A DNA stretch of 64,000 nt from an uncultured Prevotella sp. GTDB lineage: Bacteria; Bacteroidota; Bacteroidia; Bacteroidales; Bacteroidaceae. The notes beneath the pieces were generated by a model. It was not told where the DNA came from. It saw nothing but the letters and a program-made list of their open reading frames with translations, and made no database searches. Of the stretch, positions 45,533 through 54,590 are shown in pieces. Positions within the stretch are counted from its first letter, which is position 1; every line of letters starts with the position of its first letter. The translations under genes were made by a program, and so were the position numbers. The DNA is taken from contig UQFS01000006.1 in the NCBI GenBank assembly GCA_900540375.1, forward strand, positions 1-64,000, written 5' to 3'.

Positions 45533-45612
45533 ACCTATTATATATAATGTTTATTTTCTAATTGGAGTATCAAATGTCTTTGGAGTTGGATAGAACATCT
45601 CCTTACAGGGTG

Positions 45613-45643
45613 CAAAAGTAGGCATTCTTATTGAAAACTCAAA
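45613..45643 (-). promoter_or_regulatory. Promoter of the RND operon
   Basis: Minus strand TTTG (45640-45643), 19 bases, TACTTTTG (45613-45620). Confidence 0.7.
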
Positions 45644-45759
45644 GAGCATCGAGAGTTTTTAACAATCGTTCGTGTTTTTGAATTCACACTAACAATTAGG
45701 CTTTTACACGTATATGGTAGTTATCTGACGCGCCAGAATGTTTAAACCGTAAAAGTGTC

Positions 45760-46356
45760 TTAATGGGTAGTGTCTTGCTTTTTTATAGTCTGCAAATGCC
45801 GCATCTCATGTCCACCCCATGTCGTGTCGTTGACAAACTCGAAACCAAGGCTTCGATAGAGGCGCTCTGCTCCGGGATTGCCTTTGTCCACCAACAGTCC
45901 TACGGGCTGTTCGTGGCCTTTCAACTCAATGACTATGTTCAGCAGCGACTTGGCCAATCCTTGGTGACGATAGCGCTGGTCTACAGCAAGCGAGTCGATA
46001 TAGTACTCGCCTGCCTTCGTCTCGTCGTCCATGCCACGGAAGTCCTGCTCTAAGAACTCATTGGCTGCTTGTAGGAAAGCTTTGCGCAGTCGATGCAGGT
46101 CAGCACCGTCGTAACCTACGATGACACCAGCCACCACCGGTTTCCTATCGGCTGTGGTGTCATCAAGAGCAACAATCGCGTTGCGATAACTGTATTGGCT
46201 GTCTTCTCTTCTGACCAGTGCTGTCATCATGCGATGGAAGTCCTCTAATGTATGATGCGGGCCGACGAAGTTCTGACAGCACTCGTGGTTCATCGCCATC
46301 ATGATGAGAGAGGCGATTGACTCAGCCTGTTCGATGGATGCTGGAACGATTTTCAT
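45760..46356 (-). CDS. GNAT-family N-acetyltransferase
   Basis: 198 aa. The acetyl-CoA-binding motif A is RYRHQGLAKSLL, preceded by YYIDSLAV, and the C-terminal NPGAERLYRSLGFEFV segment is typical of GNAT enzymes. The substrate is unknown. Single gene; the adjacent radical SAM gene starts another unit. Confidence 0.85.
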   Translation of the reverse strand: MKIVPASIEQAESIASLIMMAMNHECCQNFVGPHHTLEDFHRMMTALVRREDSQYSYRNAIVALDDTTADRKPVVAGVIVGYDGADLHRLRKAFLQAANEFLEQDFRGMDDETKAGEYYIDSLAVDQRYRHQGLAKSLLNIVIELKGHEQPVGLLVDKGNPGAERLYRSLGFEFVNDTTWGGHEMRHLQTIKKQDTTH

Positions 46357-46446
46357 AAACTGGCAATCTTAATTGATGACTCGACAAAAGTCAAGCGTTG
46401 AATCGGGATAATTCTTTTTTGATTGGATATGAAGCAGTCTTCTGCT

Positions 46447-47214
46447 TTAATACGATGCCGTACAGGGAATGCCCAATGCGATGACGCGGTCGCGGATAGC
46501 ATTCAATTCCTCGTGCGAGGCCTTGCGCAGTTTCTGGTCGGGTGTCTCACGGTCGATGGTGTAGACCATCACTTCCTGCGGCTGAATGTATTTCACGGCT
46601 TCCAGCCAAGGCGCTACATATTCCTCACCCGTGTTATCAGTGCCGTCGCCTTTCATAAACATTGTCTGGATGATCACATGTCCCTTGAACCACCGCATGT
46701 TCTCTATGATGTCCTTCACATCGTAAGATGGCTGCACCGGCCGGTCCACTTTGCGGATATATTCCATGTTGACCGTGTCGAGCTTCAGGATGTTGTTGTC
46801 TACTTTCAGCAGAGCCTGACGGATGTCGTCGTGCCCAGAGAAGGTGGCATTGCTCAGCACACTGATCTTTGCGTTTGGGCACCATCTGTTACGCAGTCTG
46901 ATCGTGTCGTCAATGATTCCGGAAAATTCGGGATGGCTGGTGGGTTCGCCATTCCCCGCAAAGGTTAGCACATTGGGATGCTCTTGGTCGTTATGCATCT
47001 TGATGAGCTGTTTTTCCAAGGCTTCCGTCACCTGCTGTCGTGTAGGATGGGGCGAATGTGTGCGGCGATCCTTATTAAGACCACATTCACAATACAGACA
47101 ATCGAAAGTGCATATCTTTCCATCTGCCGGCATCAGGTTCACTCCCAAGCTCAGTCCTAAGCGGCGGCTGTGAACAGGTCCGTAGATGGGACTTGGATAA
47201 ATAACAGTACTCAT
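46447..47214 (-). CDS. Radical SAM protein, wyosine-synthase-like group
   Basis: 255 aa. The N-terminal PIYGPVHSRRLGLSLGVNL precedes the cluster motif CTFDCLYCECG (CxxxCxxC), then FAGNGEPTSHPEF binds SAM. This pattern (COG0731-like) is common as a conserved hypothetical near general genes. The substrate is not known. A -7 TAACTTTG lies upstream at 47241-47248. Confidence 0.85.
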   Translation of the reverse strand: MSTVIYPSPIYGPVHSRRLGLSLGVNLMPADGKICTFDCLYCECGLNKDRRTHSPHPTRQQVTEALEKQLIKMHNDQEHPNVLTFAGNGEPTSHPEFSGIIDDTIRLRNRWCPNAKISVLSNATFSGHDDIRQALLKVDNNILKLDTVNMEYIRKVDRPVQPSYDVKDIIENMRWFKGHVIIQTMFMKGDGTDNTGEEYVAPWLEAVKYIQPQEVMVYTIDRETPDQKLRKASHEELNAIRDRVIALGIPCTASY

Positions 47215-47370
47215 AACTCTATTTTTGCATTTGTCTTGAGCAAAGTTAATAAAAATATATCATTACAGACGCTTTTCTTGTTGATTATTTGGTTAATGCA
47301 CGTTAATCATCTCTTTCTCTCTAATATTTTGATTAACTTTGTATCCAAATGCAAGATTTTGACCACTGTA

Positions 47371-48255
47371 ATGGGAAAGAAAAGAAATAAGGTAGGCAGG
47401 CACACAGGGCGTCTGCAAGCTGTTACATTGTGTATCAGCACGGCTATGGTGCTTGTGCTGTTGGGGCTCGTCGTGTTTTCTACACTGACCGGCCGCAATC
47501 TGTCGTCGTATGTAAAAGAGAACCTTGTCGTCACCATGATGTTGGAGCAAGATATGAGTGACAACGAAGCCATGACAATGTGCTCTCATCTGAAGCAACA
47601 GCCTTATATCAAGCAGGTGCACTTCATCAGCAAGCACGCGGCGTTGGCCGATGCTACCCGTCAGATGGGCGCTGATCCCTCTGAGTTCACCGATGGCATC
47701 AATCCTTTCCCCTCATCTGTGGAACTGACCTTGAGGAGCGACTATGCCAACAACGACTCTCTGAAATGGATCTCCGCGCAGTTGAAGCGTTATCCTAAAG
47801 TGTCGGAAATCAACTATCAGAAGGACTTGGTGGATGCCGTCAACCGTAACCTGACGAAGATAGGTATCATCTTGCTCGTCATCGCAGCCTTGCTCACCTT
47901 TGTGTCATTCTCATTGATCAACAACACAGTGAAGCTCGGTATCTATGCCCGTCGCTTTTCCATCCACACGATGAAGCTCGTCGGTGCCTCATGGGGCTTT
48001 ATCCGAGGTCCATTCATCCGTCGTGCCGTATTGACCGGATTGCTTGCCGCGTTGCTGGCTATCATCGTTCTTGGTGGTTGTATGTATGCGCTCTACCGCT
48101 ATGAACCGGAGATTCTGAATATTGTGACTTGGCGTGAGATGACCATCACGGCTGTGTCGGTAGTTGCTTTTGGCATCATCATCACGGCCATCTGCGCTTC
48201 CATCTCGGTGAACCGCTTCTTGAAGATGAAGGCTGGAGAACTTTATAAGATTTAA
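47371..48255 (+). CDS. ftsX: Cell-division ABC transporter permease FtsX
   Basis: 294 aa from MGKKRNKVGRHTG; an in-frame extension to 47170 overlaps the promoter region and neighbouring gene and is rejected. One N-terminal membrane helix, a periplasmic loop, and three C-terminal helices with INNTVKLGIYARRFSIHTMKLVG (core RRFSIHTMKLVGA) match FtsX. It works with FtsE to activate wall hydrolases at the septum; ftsE is not adjacent. A plus-strand -7 TAACTTTG is at 47334-47341. First of a conserved gene run. Confidence 0.92.
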   Translation: MGKKRNKVGRHTGRLQAVTLCISTAMVLVLLGLVVFSTLTGRNLSSYVKENLVVTMMLEQDMSDNEAMTMCSHLKQQPYIKQVHFISKHAALADATRQMGADPSEFTDGINPFPSSVELTLRSDYANNDSLKWISAQLKRYPKVSEINYQKDLVDAVNRNLTKIGIILLVIAALLTFVSFSLINNTVKLGIYARRFSIHTMKLVGASWGFIRGPFIRRAVLTGLLAALLAIIVLGGCMYALYRYEPEILNIVTWREMTITAVSVVAFGIIITAICASISVNRFLKMKAGELYKI

Positions 48256-48364
48256 TGTCAGAGTAAGTATTCTGTCATTCTATAAAGTTCTCTTCCTGCT
48301 CTTGGCAGTCATGGAATCAAAGCGAAGCGATCCGGAATGAAATGAGGAGATTGAATTTAGAATT

Positions 48365-48655
48365 ATGAATAAACAAAATATGGATAAAAGAAATTATGCA
48401 TTCGACCGTACCAACTTCACATTGTTGGCTATCGGTTTTGCCATTGTGATTATCGGCTTCATACTGATGAGTGGCAGCAGTTCTACAGAGCAGGCTTTTA
48501 ATCCCGACATCTTCAGCTTCCGCCGTATCAGGGTGGCTCCTGTGGTGTGTTTTGTTGGCTTCATCTCCATGATCTATGCCATCATCCATAAACCCAAGGA
48601 CAATGGTGCCGAGACGACTCCGGCTGAAACATCATCTAACAGCGAGGAGGCCTGA
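48365..48655 (+). CDS. DUF3098 small membrane protein
   Basis: 96 aa with two membrane helices; the motif RRIRVAPVVCFVGF between FNPDIFSF and the second helix is the DUF3098 hallmark. The start may be at 48365 or the ATG five codons later. In Bacteroidota it typically lies between ftsX and uppP, as here. Its stop overlaps the uppP start (TGATG). Function unknown, probably envelope. Confidence 0.85.
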   Translation: MNKQNMDKRNYAFDRTNFTLLAIGFAIVIIGFILMSGSSSTEQAFNPDIFSFRRIRVAPVVCFVGFISMIYAIIHKPKDNGAETTPAETSSNSEEA

Positions 48656-49530
48656 TGACTCTGATACAGACTATTATCATCGCTATCGTGGAGGGACTCA
48701 CAGAGTTCCTGCCCGTGTCGTCGACCGGACATATGCTCATTGCTGAGAACCTGCTCGGTGTGGAGAATTCGACTTTTGTACGGGCGTTCACGGTTATCAT
48801 TCAGTTTGGCGCCATCCTTTCGGTGGTTGTGCTTTATTGGAATCGTTTCTTCCGTCTTGACCATACCCCGGTACCAGCCGGCAGCACGTCGTGGCAGCAA
48901 ATCAAGCACAAGTGGAACTTCTACTGGCTGCTTATCGTGGCATTCATCCCCACGGGTGTGATTGGCTTCGCAGTGAAGAAGAGCGGCATGATTGACTTTA
49001 TGCTCGATCCCTCCAACGCCATTTGGATTGTCCCCATTATGTTGGTTGTGGGCGGTGTATTTATGCTTTTCTGCGACCGAATCTTTAACAAAGGCAGTGA
49101 GAACAATGAGCTCACCGAACGCCGGGCATTTAGAATCGGCCTCATCCAGTGCTTTTCTATGATTCCTGGTACCAGTCGTAGCATGGCTACCATTGTCGGT
49201 GGTATGTCACAAAAGCTCACGCGTCGCCGTGCCGCCGAGTTCTCGTTCTTCCTGGCTGTGCCGACGATGGCTGCCGCTACAGGCCTCGATCTGCTGGAAC
49301 TGTTCATAGGTGATAATGCAGTGGGCACGTCGTGGGCGACCACTGACAATCTCATCATGCTTGCTGTAGGCAGTGTCGTGGCTTTCTTTGTGGCTTTGTT
49401 TGCCATGAAGTGGTTTGTTGACTTCCTGTCTAAGTATGGTTTCAAATGGTTCGGCTTCTATCGTATTATCGTGGGCGCGTTTATCCTAATTTGGATGCTC
49501 ACGGGTCACAGCATGGTAATGTTTGACTAA
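48655..49530 (+). CDS. uppP: Undecaprenyl-diphosphatase
   Basis: Removes a phosphate from undecaprenyl pyrophosphate to recycle the wall lipid carrier; confers bacitracin tolerance. 291 aa, polytopic, with the two catalytic motifs EGLTEFLPVSSTGHM near the N-terminus and IPGTSRSMATIVGGM in the middle. Coupled by a one-base overlap to DUF3098; truB follows after 3 bp. Confidence 0.95.
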   Translation: MTLIQTIIIAIVEGLTEFLPVSSTGHMLIAENLLGVENSTFVRAFTVIIQFGAILSVVVLYWNRFFRLDHTPVPAGSTSWQQIKHKWNFYWLLIVAFIPTGVIGFAVKKSGMIDFMLDPSNAIWIVPIMLVVGGVFMLFCDRIFNKGSENNELTERRAFRIGLIQCFSMIPGTSRSMATIVGGMSQKLTRRRAAEFSFFLAVPTMAAATGLDLLELFIGDNAVGTSWATTDNLIMLAVGSVVAFFVALFAMKWFVDFLSKYGFKWFGFYRIIVGAFILIWMLTGHSMVMFD

Positions 49531-49533
49531 GAG

Positions 49534-50310
49534 ATGGATTTTATCAAAGGAGAAATCTTAGCTATTGACAAGCCCTACGGCATGACGAGCTTTGGTGCGC
49601 TGGCACACATCCGCTTCCTGCTCTCACAAAAGCTTGGACAGAAGGTGAAGGTGGGACATGCCGGCACGCTCGACCCATTGGCGACAGGTGTCTTGATTCT
49701 CTGCACCGGCAGGTGCACCAAGCAGATCGAGACGCTGCAAAGCCATACCAAGGAATACACGGCGACGCTGCAGTTGGGAGCTACCACTGCCAGCTATGAC
49801 CGTGAGCATGAGGTCAACGCTACTTATCCCGTGGAGCATATCACGCGGGAGCTGATCCTTGACACGCTGAAACAGTTCGAAGGTGACATCCAGCAGGTGC
49901 CTCCAACCTATAGTGCGTGTAAAGTAGAGGGCACGAGAGCCTACCAGTTGCGACGCAACGGTGAGGCAGTGGAGCTCAAGCCAAAGGCTATACATATAGA
50001 TAAGGTGGAACTCACCGACTATGACGGCGAGAAGAAGACGATGGCCATCCGCGTTGTCTGTGGCAAGGGCACCTATATTCGTGCACTGGCGCGCGATATA
50101 GGCCGGACTCTGAATAGCGGAGCTTATCTGACGAGCTTGCGTCGGACACGTGTGGGCGACATCTGCGAGAGCGACTGCATCGAGTTCAATCATTTCGGAG
50201 AATGGCTGGACAGTGAGATTCCCAATGAGGTGAGTGCCGCATCACTCCAACGTCCTGCCGAGGCAAAGCCTCAGATCACTCCCAAGGCCACTGCTGGCAC
50301 GGAAGTTTAA
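49534..50310 (+). CDS. truB: tRNA pseudouridine-55 synthase
   Basis: Makes pseudouridine 55 in the T loop of tRNAs. 258 aa; the motifs AIDKPYGMTSF and GHAGTLDPLATGVL, the latter with the catalytic Asp, and VVCGKGTYIRALARDIG are present. The C-terminal 30 residues are a low-complexity tail. Part of the uppP-truB-queA run. Confidence 0.95.
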   Translation: MDFIKGEILAIDKPYGMTSFGALAHIRFLLSQKLGQKVKVGHAGTLDPLATGVLILCTGRCTKQIETLQSHTKEYTATLQLGATTASYDREHEVNATYPVEHITRELILDTLKQFEGDIQQVPPTYSACKVEGTRAYQLRRNGEAVELKPKAIHIDKVELTDYDGEKKTMAIRVVCGKGTYIRALARDIGRTLNSGAYLTSLRRTRVGDICESDCIEFNHFGEWLDSEIPNEVSAASLQRPAEAKPQITPKATAGTEV

Positions 50311-50367
50311 ACAAAAGCTGTCCGGTTGCGGACTGTAGACAGACAGAATAGAAAGGAATTATATATT

Positions 50368-51561
50368 ATGAAGTTATCGCAGTTCAAGTTTAAGTTGCCA
50401 CCCGAGTCGGTGGCTCTTTATCCTCATAGTATTGTGAGGGAGTATACGAACGACGATGGTACGAAGGGCTCTTTTCGAATTACCCGTCGTGACGAGTCCC
50501 GTTTGATGGTGCTGCACCGGACGACAGGCGAAATAGAACTATACAAGAAGGATGCCAAGGGACAGCCTGTCAAAGGCGAGTACCTTGACTTTCGCAATGT
50601 TATCGACTATTTCGATGATGGTGACGTGTTCATCCTCAATGATACCAAGGTTTTCCCAGCTCGTCTGTATGGTACGAAGGAAAAGACCGATGCCAAGATA
50701 GAGGTCTTTATCCTGCGTGAACTCAACGAGGAGACTCATCTGTGGGATGTGCTCGTGGAGCCTGCCCGCAAGATCCGTATCGGCAACAAGCTCTTCTTCG
50801 ACGAGGTGGGCACCATGGTGGCTGAGGTCTATGACAATACGACCAGCCGTGGACGTTCCTTGCGATTCCTCTATGACTGTCCTCACGATCAATTCAAACA
50901 CGACCTCTTCGCTCTTGGTGAGGCTCCGCTGCCGGAGTATGTACTCAACGGCCGTCCTGATGATCCTGATATGAAGGGGATGCACGTGCACTCTCATGCG
51001 ACAAAGGAGGATCTCGAAGACTTCCAGACACTGTTTGCCCGCAACGAGGGCGCTGTCACTGTGCCGGCCACAGGACTTCACTTCAGCCGTGAGCTGTTGA
51101 AGCGCATGGAGATCAAGGGTATCAACACGGCGTTTATCACATTGCACTGCGGCTTGGGCAATTTCTCACCTATCGAGGTGGAGGATCTTACCAAGCATAA
51201 GATGGACTCAGAGCAGATGTTTGTCAACAAAGAAGCTTGTGACATGGTCAACACAGCTAAGAAAGAGGGACATCATATCTGTGCCGTCGGAACGAGTGTG
51301 GCCAAAGCTACGGAAACTGCGGTAGGTACTGATGGCTTCCTCAAGGAATTTGACGGATGGACGTCGAAGTTCATCTTCCCACCCTATGAATTCGGACTTG
51401 CGGACACGATGATCGCCAACTTCTATCATCCCGAGTCTACGCCCTTGATGTCTACGGCAGCCTTCGGTGGTTATGAGAATGTGATGGCCTGCTATGCGTT
51501 GGCTGTGAAGCACGGCTACAAGTTTGGTTGCTATGGCGACAGCCTGCTGATCGTAGACTGA
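50368..51561 (+). CDS. queA: S-adenosylmethionine:tRNA ribosyltransferase-isomerase
   Basis: Makes epoxyqueuosine in tRNA from SAM. 397 aa from ATG 50368, placed after AAAGGAATT; a frame 14 codons longer lacks support. QueA blocks DVFILNDTKVFPARLYG, TVPATGLHFS and LHCGLGNFSPI are present, with an expanded N-terminal part common in Bacteroidota. Confidence 0.94.
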   Translation: MKLSQFKFKLPPESVALYPHSIVREYTNDDGTKGSFRITRRDESRLMVLHRTTGEIELYKKDAKGQPVKGEYLDFRNVIDYFDDGDVFILNDTKVFPARLYGTKEKTDAKIEVFILRELNEETHLWDVLVEPARKIRIGNKLFFDEVGTMVAEVYDNTTSRGRSLRFLYDCPHDQFKHDLFALGEAPLPEYVLNGRPDDPDMKGMHVHSHATKEDLEDFQTLFARNEGAVTVPATGLHFSRELLKRMEIKGINTAFITLHCGLGNFSPIEVEDLTKHKMDSEQMFVNKEACDMVNTAKKEGHHICAVGTSVAKATETAVGTDGFLKEFDGWTSKFIFPPYEFGLADTMIANFYHPESTPLMSTAAFGGYENVMACYALAVKHGYKFGCYGDSLLIVD

Positions 51562-51595
51562 TCGCATACCAGCGTCATTGTTGTAGAAACGACTT

Positions 51596-52027
51596 ATGAC
51601 AGATATACACAATCCAGCCTTGCATCATGTCTATCTCGGCTTAGGTTCCAATATCGGCAACCGGCGGGGACTGATACGGCAAGCTGTGGAGTTATTGGAG
51701 AGCAGGGTAGGGCATGTCTCTTCCCTCTCTTCTCTTCATGAGACGGAACCGTGGGGCTTTGAGTCGCCCAATAAGTTCCTCAACGCATGCTGTTGCTGCT
51801 TGACGACACTGCCTCCGAGGCAGGTGCTTTTGGCCACACAGCGCATTGAGCGTGATCTTGGCCGTACGGGGAAATCGCTGAATGGTGTCTATCACGATCG
51901 TGTCATTGACATCGACATCCTGCTTTATGACGACTGGAAGGTAGATGAGCCGGATCTGAAGATCCCCCATCCGTTGATGCATGAGCGCGACTTCGTCATG
52001 GTACCGCTCAAGGAAATTTATAAATAA
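51596..52027 (+). CDS. folK: HPPK, folate pyrophosphokinase
   Basis: 2-amino-4-hydroxy-6-hydroxymethyldihydropteridine pyrophosphokinase, 143 aa. Motifs YLGLGSNIGNRRG at the start, TEPWGFESPNKFLNACC, and the metal-binding DRVIDIDILLYDD are clear. Last gene of the plus-strand run. After the stop, TAATGTATAGTGTA (from 52025) is repeated inverted near 52095. Confidence 0.93.
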   Translation: MTDIHNPALHHVYLGLGSNIGNRRGLIRQAVELLESRVGHVSSLSSLHETEPWGFESPNKFLNACCCCLTTLPPRQVLLATQRIERDLGRTGKSLNGVYHDRVIDIDILLYDDWKVDEPDLKIPHPLMHERDFVMVPLKEIYK

Positions 52028-52117
52028 TGTATAGTGTATAAAGAATAATATATAATGTATAGCGCATAAATCTTAAATTGTTGCTTATAGTTTCTACACT
52101 ATACATTACATATTAAA

Positions 52118-52149
52118 AAAGCCCGCACTACAACTGTGGTGCGGGCTTT
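52118..52149. terminator. Bidirectional terminator between folK and rpsO
   Basis: AAAGCCCGCACTACA (52118-52132) pairs with TGTGGTGCGGGCTTT (52135-52149), with A and T runs on both sides. Confidence 0.9.
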
Positions 52150-52195
52150 CTTCTTGCCTAATTTTCTTCTCGTATGAAAGAAACGCTGTCTGCGA

Positions 52196-52465
52196 TTACT
52201 TGCGGAGGCCGAGAGCCTTCACAATAGCACGGTAACGCTCAATGTCACGATCCTTCAGATAGTCCAGCAAAGCGCGACGCTTACCTACCAGACGAGTCAG
52301 AGAACGAGTCGTCACAAAGTCCTTGTGATGAGTCTTGACATGCTCTGTCAGGTGTGCGATACGATAAGTGAACAGTGCGATCTGGCTCTCAGCAGAACCG
52401 GTGTCTGCATTGCTCTTGCCATACTGGCCGAAGATTTCCTCCTTCTTCTCTTTGTTTAAATACAT
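52196..52465 (-). CDS. rpsO: 30S ribosomal protein S15
   Basis: 89 aa from MYLNKEKKEEIFGQYG, the usual S15 length; an 11-codon upstream extension is rejected. Conserved DTGSAESQIALFTYRI, HHKDF and RRALLDYLK motifs. It binds 16S rRNA early in assembly. A -7 TAACTTTG is upstream at 52575-52582. Confidence 0.97.
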   Translation of the reverse strand: MYLNKEKKEEIFGQYGKSNADTGSAESQIALFTYRIAHLTEHVKTHHKDFVTTRSLTRLVGKRRALLDYLKDRDIERYRAIVKALGLRK

Positions 52466-52625
52466 TTGTTTGTTGATGATTAATTGTTGTTGCATCATTA
52501 CATCCTTCGCCCGCCGGAGTCTTCATCATTGCTCAAGCGGCCTTAAATGCATCGGTATCTCCGAAAATGCGCTGCAAAGTTACAAAAAAGTTCTCAGAGT
52601 CAGCCACTTTTACCAGTTTTTTTTG

Positions 52626-52633
52626 TAATTTTG
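52626..52633 (+). promoter_or_regulatory. -7 element of typA
   Basis: TAATTTTG on the plus strand, 33 bases before the typA ATG; no clear -33. The divergent rpsO element lies 50 bases away. Confidence 0.45.
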
Positions 52634-52666
52634 CAAGCAAATTATTAGCTCTATTAAGGTAAAGTA

Positions 52667-54469
52667 ATGCAAGACATTCGTAACATCGCAGTTATTGCGC
52701 ATGTCGACCATGGCAAGACTACGCTGGTTGACAAGATGATGCTCGCTGGTAAACTGTTCCGTGACGGCCAGGACAACAGCGGCGAAGTATTGGACTCCAA
52801 TGATTTGGAGCGCGAACGAGGGATAACTATCCTTTCCAAAAACGTGTCTATCACTTGGAAAGGAGTCAAGATCAATATTCTCGATACCCCGGGTCACTCC
52901 GACTTCGGCGGTGAGGTAGAGCGTGTGCTCAACATGGCCGACGGCTGTCTGCTGCTCGTTGATGCCTTCGAGGGTCCTATGCCACAGACTCGTTTCGTGC
53001 TGCAGAAAGCACTGAAACTCGGACTGAAGCCTATCGTAGTGGTCAATAAGGTCGATAAACCTAACTGCCGTCCTGAACAGGTCTACGAGATGGTGTTCGA
53101 CCTGATGTGCGACCTCAACGCTACAGAAGACCAGCTCGACTTCCCTGTCGTATACGGCTCTGCCAAGAACGGTTGGATGGGACCGGACTTCAACAAGCCC
53201 ACTGACAATATCGATTATCTGCTCGATAAGATCCTTGAGGTCATCCCGGCACCGAAGCGCCTGGAGGGTACGCCTCAGATGCTGATCACCTCTCTCGACT
53301 ATAGTTCCTACACCGGACGTATCGCTGTCGGCCGCGTGCACAGAGGAACGCTTAAGGACGGTATGAACATCACTGTCTGTCACCGCGACGGTACCTTTGA
53401 GAAGGATAAGATCAAGGAGCTGCATACTTTCGAGGGTATCGCCCACAAACGTTGCGACCATGTTGACAGTGGCGACATCTGCGCCGTCGTCGGTCTGCAG
53501 CACTTTGAGATCGGTGACACCATCGCTGACTTTGAGAACCCGGAGGCTCTGCCGCCGATCGCTGTAGACGAGCCTACGATGAGTATGCTCTTTACCATCA
53601 ACGACTCTCCTTTCTTCGGTAAGGAGGGTAAGTTCTGCACTTCCCGCCAGATCGGTGACCGTCTGCAGAAAGAGCTTGAGAAGAATTTGGCACTGCGCGT
53701 GCGCAATGTCGAGGGCTCTACCGACCGATGGATTGTCAGTGGCCGTGGTGTGCTCCACCTCTCTGTGCTCATTGAGACCATGCGTCGTGAGGGCTTTGAG
53801 TTGCAGGTGGGTCAGCCGCAGGTAATTTATAAGGAGATCGACGGTCAGAAGTGTGAGCCTGTTGAGGAACTCGACATCAATGTACCGCAGGACTATGCCA
53901 GCAAGATGGTGGATATGGTCACACGTCGTAAGGGTGATCTGACAGGTATGGACACCGAGGGTGACCGTGTCAACATCACGTTCGACATCCCTTCACGTGG
54001 TATCATCGGTCTGCGTACCAATGTGCTGACCGCTTCTCAGGGCGAGGCTATCATGGCTCACCGCTTCAAGGAGTATCAGCCTTACAAGGGAGAGATCGTC
54101 CGCCGTATCAACGGTTCCATGATTGCTATGGAGACAGGTACTGCCTACGCTTATTCTATCGACAAGCTTCAGGATCGTGGTAAGTTCTTCATCGATCCGG
54201 GTGAGGAAGTCTATGCCGGTGAGGTCATCGGTGAGCATGTCCATGACAACGACCTTGTGGTCAATGTCACCAAGGCTAAGCAGCTGACCAATGTACGTGC
54301 TTCCGGTTCTGATGAGAAGGCCCGCGTCATCCCGAAGACAGTCATGAGTCTTGAGGAGTGTCTGGAGTACATCAAGAGCGACGAGTACGTGGAGGTGACT
54401 CCTAAGTCGATGCGTATGCGCAAGATCATCCTCGATCACCTCGAGCGTAAGCGCGCCAACAAGGAATAA
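52667..54469 (+). CDS. typA: Ribosome-associated GTPase TypA/BipA
   Basis: Translation-factor GTPase of 600 aa involved in ribosome assembly and stress adaptation. G1 AHVDHGKTTLVDKM, G2 with RERGITI, G3 DTPGHSDFGGE, G4 NKVDKPNC and the C-terminal SRGIIGLR segment are all seen. It starts after AAGGTAAAGTA and ends in a strong terminator. Confidence 0.96.
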   Translation: MQDIRNIAVIAHVDHGKTTLVDKMMLAGKLFRDGQDNSGEVLDSNDLERERGITILSKNVSITWKGVKINILDTPGHSDFGGEVERVLNMADGCLLLVDAFEGPMPQTRFVLQKALKLGLKPIVVVNKVDKPNCRPEQVYEMVFDLMCDLNATEDQLDFPVVYGSAKNGWMGPDFNKPTDNIDYLLDKILEVIPAPKRLEGTPQMLITSLDYSSYTGRIAVGRVHRGTLKDGMNITVCHRDGTFEKDKIKELHTFEGIAHKRCDHVDSGDICAVVGLQHFEIGDTIADFENPEALPPIAVDEPTMSMLFTINDSPFFGKEGKFCTSRQIGDRLQKELEKNLALRVRNVEGSTDRWIVSGRGVLHLSVLIETMRREGFELQVGQPQVIYKEIDGQKCEPVEELDINVPQDYASKMVDMVTRRKGDLTGMDTEGDRVNITFDIPSRGIIGLRTNVLTASQGEAIMAHRFKEYQPYKGEIVRRINGSMIAMETGTAYAYSIDKLQDRGKFFIDPGEEVYAGEVIGEHVHDNDLVVNVTKAKQLTNVRASGSDEKARVIPKTVMSLEECLEYIKSDEYVEVTPKSMRMRKIILDHLERKRANKE

Positions 54470-54503
54470 TCCTTCCCCTACACATTATATTATATATATA
54501 TAG

Positions 54504-54549
54504 AAACTCCATACGCTGTGGCTTGCCCTGCAACGTATGGAGTTTTTTT
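54504..54549 (+). terminator. Terminator of typA
   Basis: AAACTCCATACG (54504-54515) pairs with CGTATGGAGTTT (54534-54545) followed by Ts. It may also serve the opposing GltD-like gene. Confidence 0.85.
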
Positions 54550-54590
54550 ATGCACTCTTTTCTGCTTTTCGCAGAAACCAGATAGAGGTG